Below are positions 5,787 to 8,453 of a stretch of 8,453 nucleotides of DNA, piece after piece (position 1 is the first letter of the stretch; each line of letters starts with the position of its first letter). Location: the NCBI GenBank assembly GCA_011049095.1, contig DSDE01000015.1:1-8453 (forward strand). The letters run 5' to 3'. The position numbers and the translations under genes were made by a program. This DNA is from Fidelibacterota bacterium (GTDB lineage: Bacteria > Fidelibacterota > Fidelibacteria > Fidelibacterales > DSDE01). Under the pieces are notes generated by a model that saw only the letters and a list, made by a program, of their open reading frames with translations, was not told the DNA's origin and searched no databases.

Positions 5787-6394
5787 GTGTGCATAGAAAA
5801 TCAAGAGATTATCGCCAAAGTCGGGTAAAAGGCGCCTGACTTTGCTGCACCGACATATAACAAGGGCACATTCACTCGCGTAAAATTGTCAGATTTCCTA
5901 ACCAAATGGGTGATACTCTGGTTTTATCCCGTTGATTTTAGATTTGTCTGAAGCGCTAACGTATCAGCGGTCGCTGCTAACTATCATAAACTTCAATAGT
6001 TGGGTGTTGAGGTGATTTTTGTCTCGGTGGACAGCCAGTTTGTTCATAAAATGTGGAATAACGTCGAGCATTGCAAGCTGGCCGGGCATGATTTGCCATT
6101 TCATAAGGCTTCAGATTGCCCCGGCAAGCTTGGAAAAATCTACAGTGTGTACGATGCAAATACCGGAGTAGAATTGAGAGGACGATTCATTATTGATCCC
6201 GATAGCGTGATTCAGACGATGGAAGTCCTGACCCCGCCAGTGGGACGACAGATTGAATAGACCATCCGTCAGGTGAAAGCTTACTAGTAAGTTCGTGTCC
6301 AAAAAGGAACCGATTCTGTCCTGCTGACTGGGAGCCAAGTAAAAAAACCCTAAAACCCTGCATTAATCTGGTAGGGAAAATCTGGGAAATCTAG
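5787..6394 (+). pseudogene. Degraded typical 2-Cys peroxiredoxin (AhpC/Prx family)
   Basis: One reading frame gives a clear peroxiredoxin interrupted by stops: KVG-stop-KAPDFAAP, ILWFYPVDFRFV-stop, SAVAANYHKLQ-stop-LGVEVIFVSVDSQFVHKMW, then LRGRFIIDPD, MEVLTPPVGRQIE-stop-TIRQVKAY-stop-stop-VR. Stops are TAA 5826, TGA 5949, TAG 5997, TAG 6258, TAG 6285 and TAA 6288. One base is missing near 6315-6317; the other frame then continues SCPADWEPSKKTLKP and LVGKIWEI to TAG 6392. The resolving cysteine (TGT 6317-6319) survives. The peroxidatic cysteine position is TGA, and the usual PTE after it reads SAN. Several stops are one substitution from the expected codon (CAG to TAG, GAG to TAG, TTA to TAA). 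The start is taken at GTG 5787. The same frame stays open back to 5685 with protein-like composition, so the original gene may have begun earlier, possibly at ATG 5646. The intact gene would reduce H2O2 and organic peroxides. The C-terminal terminator is intact. Confidence 0.9.
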
Positions 6395-6442
6395 AATCCC
6401 CATAAGGACCATTCATATCTAAACAATCTGCTTCGATTTTAC

Positions 6443-6476
6443 AAAAGCCGGGGTTCATCACCTCGGCTTTTTTATT
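6443..6476. terminator. Bidirectional terminator between the peroxiredoxin remnant and trpB
   Basis: An 11-bp stem AAAAGCCGGGG (6443-6453) with CCTCGGCTTTT (6461-6471), one G-T pair, has a 7-base loop. On the + strand it runs into TTTTTTTATT and would end the peroxiredoxin transcript. On the minus strand it follows the trpB stop by about 33 bases with a shorter T-run, and probably ends trpR-trpB. Confidence 0.85.
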
Positions 6477-6508
6477 GTTAATGCAAAAAATATCTCCGTG
6501 GAGCAAAA

Positions 6509-7729
6509 CTATTCCAGGTGATACTCAGCACCATATTTGGCAGCAACAAAATCAATGTCCTTATCACCGCGTCCCGAGAGATTCACAAGGATGGTCTGCC
6601 CAGTTGAAAGTGTTGGCGCTAGTTTCATTGCATAAGCCACGGCATGGGCGCTTTCCAGCGCTGGAATAATCCCCTCCACCCGGCTCAATTCAAAAAAGGC
6701 CTGAATTGTCTCATAGTCAGATGCTGTTTCATATTTCACTCTGGCTATATCCTTGAGAAAACTGTGCTGTGGGCCAATTCCCGGATAATCCAAACCACTG
6801 GCTACCGAATAGACTTTCAGAGGATTTCCGCTGTCATCCTGGAGAAGGTATGATTTGAATCCGTGAAGAACACCGGGCCGGCCTAAAGTCAAGGTCGCGG
6901 CGTGTTCACCTTCTTTTAAACTGATTCCAGAAGGCTCCACACCAATAATATTTACATCCTCATCTTCCAAAAATGCGGTGAAAAGCCCAATGGCATTGGA
7001 GCCGCCGCCAACACAGGCCACCAGATTGTCTGGAAGTTTACCCGTCATTTGCTGAAACTGCTCCCTCGCTTCATAGCCAACAATACTCTGGAAATCCCGC
7101 ACCATCATAGGGAAAGGATGAGGTCCCACCACACTACCAATGGCGTAAAACTGCGTCACCGGGTCTTCCAGATAAGCTTCAAATGCTGCATCCACGGCAT
7201 CTTTCAGCGTTTTAGTGCCACGGCTTACCGTCACTACCTTTGCGCCGAGAATTTTCATTCGCGTCACATTTGGGTGCTCTTTCTTCACATCCACTTCACC
7301 CATATAGATAACGCATTTCAGTCCCACCAACGCCGCTGCAGTTGCCAGCGCTACGCCATGCTGACCAGCGCCGGTTTCGGCGATAATCGTCGCTTTTCCC
7401 ATATGTTTTGCCAACAGCGCTTCGCCAAGTGTGTGATTAATCTTGTGAGCACCGGTATGATTTAAATCTTCACGCTTGAAATAAATTTCTGCGCCGCCAT
7501 ATTTTTCACTCATGTTTTTTGCATGAAAAATTGGGCTGGGGCGGCCTACATAATGCTGATAAAGTCGTTTCAGTTCGCTTTGAAAAGCTTCAGTCTCCCG
7601 AATTTGAAAATATGCCGCAGTAATCTCATCGAGAATATGCTGCAGCATCGGCGGGACAAAACTGCCGCCATATTCACCAAAATAGCCATTGACATCCGGT
7701 AATAAATGATGTTTACTTAACTGTACCAT
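6509..7729 (-). CDS. trpB: Tryptophan synthase beta chain
   Basis: This PLP enzyme joins indole to L-serine to make L-tryptophan. With the start chosen it is 406 aa; typical TrpB is about 395-400. The sequence has FGEYGGSFVPPML near the N-terminus, the PLP lysine K96 in HTGAHKIN, the catalytic glutamate E118 in AETGAGQHG, the phosphate-binding GGGSN (242-246), SGLDYPGIGPQH (311-322) and the C-terminal NLSGRGDKD (384-392) with the serine that contacts the pyridine nitrogen. No key residue is missing, and this is the main TrpB1 type. ATG 7729 is preferred over ATG 7741 because GGAG (7736-7739) lies 6 bases upstream; the longer form adds only MEIQ. The start lies inside the end of trpR (17-base overlap), so translation is probably coupled. 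No trpA follows: the gene ends near a terminator. Confidence 0.96.
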   Translation of the reverse strand: MVQLSKHHLLPDVNGYFGEYGGSFVPPMLQHILDEITAAYFQIRETEAFQSELKRLYQHYVGRPSPIFHAKNMSEKYGGAEIYFKREDLNHTGAHKINHTLGEALLAKHMGKATIIAETGAGQHGVALATAAALVGLKCVIYMGEVDVKKEHPNVTRMKILGAKVVTVSRGTKTLKDAVDAAFEAYLEDPVTQFYAIGSVVGPHPFPMMVRDFQSIVGYEAREQFQQMTGKLPDNLVACVGGGSNAIGLFTAFLEDEDVNIIGVEPSGISLKEGEHAATLTLGRPGVLHGFKSYLLQDDSGNPLKVYSVASGLDYPGIGPQHSFLKDIARVKYETASDYETIQAFFELSRVEGIIPALESAHAVAYAMKLAPTLSTGQTILVNLSGRGDKDIDFVAAKYGAEYHLE

Positions 7730-8012
7730 CTGAATCTCCATCTCTTTCTTTTAATATCTTTTTTGTGATTGAATTCTCTGTTTTTAATACCTTGCTTCCA
7801 CGGGTAATCTTGCACAAGCTGAGGTGGAGCTCAGAGGCAATCTGCCGTTGTGCTTTCCCAAGATGCAAGTCTCGAAGGAGTCGCCATCGCAGCGCAAAAT
7901 CATCTCGCTCCTTAGGTGTGAAAATCTCGTTAAAAAAGCGGCCCATCGTCTCGACATCCTGAATCTCTGTGAATACGCCAATCAGCTCATTTAGACTTTC
8001 TTTCTGTGTCAT
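7713..8012 (-). CDS. trpR: Trp repressor family protein (TrpR)
   Basis: This is an all-helical DNA-binding protein expected to repress when L-tryptophan is bound. It is 99 aa, close to E. coli TrpR (108). Residues about 32-47 (TPKERDDFALRWRLLR) match the core helices, with the arginine that flanks the tryptophan pocket in the RWR segment. Residues about 53-76 are the helix-turn-helix, ending in the signature ITRGSKVLK (69-77), which includes the conserved Arg-Gly-Ser. The turn appears one residue shorter than in E. coli. ATG 8012 is chosen over ATG 8036 because GGAG (8021-8024) lies 8 bases before it. It overlaps trpB, so it probably controls its own two-gene operon. A YerC-like regulator without tryptophan response is the alternative; the ITRGS motif and the trpB neighbour favour TrpR. 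Confidence 0.92.
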   Translation of the reverse strand: MTQKESLNELIGVFTEIQDVETMGRFFNEIFTPKERDDFALRWRLLRDLHLGKAQRQIASELHLSLCKITRGSKVLKTENSITKKILKERDGDSDGTVK

Positions 8013-8042
8013 TTCTGTTTCTCCATATAGTAACATACATAG

Positions 8043-8071
8043 ATTTTACTAGAATACAAAGAAAAATATTA
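8043..8071 (-). promoter_or_regulatory. Weak candidate promoter of trpR-trpB with a CTAG core
   Basis: On the minus strand TAAAAT (8043-8048) could be a -10 box, about 30 bases before the trpR start. The hexamer 17 bases upstream (TAATAT, 8066-8071) is a poor -35. CTAG, the core of Trp operators, touches the -10 at 8049-8052, but the second CTAG expected 4 bases away in the E. coli operator is absent. Confidence 0.25.
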
Positions 8072-8453
8072 CTATCTATAGAAACATAAAGAATTTAGCA
8101 TTTTGCTCCAATCTTCACAAAAGCACGGGGAAATTTCTTCTCTTGAGATATCTATGGGAAAAAGGTCCTCCACAGATGGGCGAGTGCTTTCTAAAGTCCC
8201 AGTAATGGCGCCAGCTACTATCGAGAATAGCCAAGTTGCGCAGCATAATTAAATTTTCTGAGCGTTTGAATGGCATTCAAGCGTCTGTCACATATATATC
8301 ATAAAAGCCCCGAATGGCTGCATTGTTATATTTTTTCTCACATCTGTCCAAAATAAAATTTTCCTATTCACAAATCTCATTTTCCAAGTTGATTTAATCC
8401 GGGCATTCACGAATTCGGGATAAAGAAGATTGTGTTTGAAGGTGGAAAAGAGA
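8072..8453. other. Region upstream of trpR with no supportable gene
   Basis: No open frame here has a start, a ribosome binding site and recognisable content. A minus-strand frame is open for about 57 codons and ends at TAG 8072-8074; it includes TLESTRPSVEDLFPIDI and looks protein-like but has no ATG, and a stop lies just upstream. A second overlapping minus-strand frame, 8276 to 8115, encodes 53 aa of no known family. A hairpin GCGTTTGAAT-GGC-ATTCAAGCGT occupies 8262-8284 with two G-T pairs and no T-tail. I see no T-box sequence and no Trp-codon leader peptide. Confidence 0.4.

Noticed and set aside
6000..6260. Treating this open stretch as an intact small gene
   Set aside because: It is the middle of the broken peroxiredoxin, bounded by stops that fall inside the conserved protein on both sides.
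8037..8453. T-box or tryptophan attenuator upstream of trpR
   Set aside because: No T-box consensus, no Trp-rich leader peptide and no terminator/antiterminator pair could be found by eye on the minus strand.

Overview
The window comes from an anaerobic or fermentative bacterium. I cannot place it in a phylum. The main evidence is an intact three-gene [FeFe]-hydrogenase operon. TrpR and TrpB are of ordinary bacterial type, and the intergenic DNA carries TTCGACTCCGCTCAG-type repeats that I recall from many uncultivated Gram-negative and candidate-phylum genomes. The genetic code is standard in all intact genes.

Layout. Positions 1-196 are a leader with a TATAAT box. Positions 197-4403 hold hydC-hydB-hydA on the + strand (NuoE-like subunit, NuoF-like flavoprotein, catalytic [FeFe] subunit), spaced for translational coupling. 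Positions 4417-4812 encode a lone response-regulator receiver 13 bases after hydA, closed by a strong terminator at 4842-4875. A minus-strand tRNA-Leu(CAG) at 5047-5129 has its own promoter and a UUCG-capped terminator. Positions 5178-5786 are non-coding and contain an inverted-repeat structure and a cluster of short palindromic repeats. Positions 5787-6394 are the remains of a typical 2-Cys peroxiredoxin gene broken by six in-frame stops and a frameshift; one stop is a TGA at the peroxidatic cysteine. A bidirectional terminator at 6443-6476 separates it from a minus-strand trpR-trpB pair (8012 down to 6509). Positions 8037-8453 are the upstream region of that pair, with no gene I can support.

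How the genes work together. HydA, HydB and HydC should form a soluble NAD(H)-linked [FeFe]-hydrogenase of the HydABC/Hnd type. Electrons would pass between H2 at HydA, NAD(H) at the HydB flavin and, if the enzyme bifurcates, ferredoxin. The receiver protein is probably co-transcribed and may link the enzyme to signalling. TrpR probably controls its own gene and trpB in response to tryptophan. No trpA follows, so TrpB may use imported indole or a TrpA encoded elsewhere.

Most notable points: (1) HydA has TSCSPGW where the classical H-cluster motif is TSCCPxW, so a serine sits where an iron-sulfur ligand cysteine is expected, while the proton-transfer residues are kept; (2) the decayed peroxiredoxin has TGA exactly at the catalytic cysteine; (3) a receiver-only protein is built into the hydrogenase operon; (4) trpR-trpB stands without trpA. 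I see no clearly new multi-gene system.
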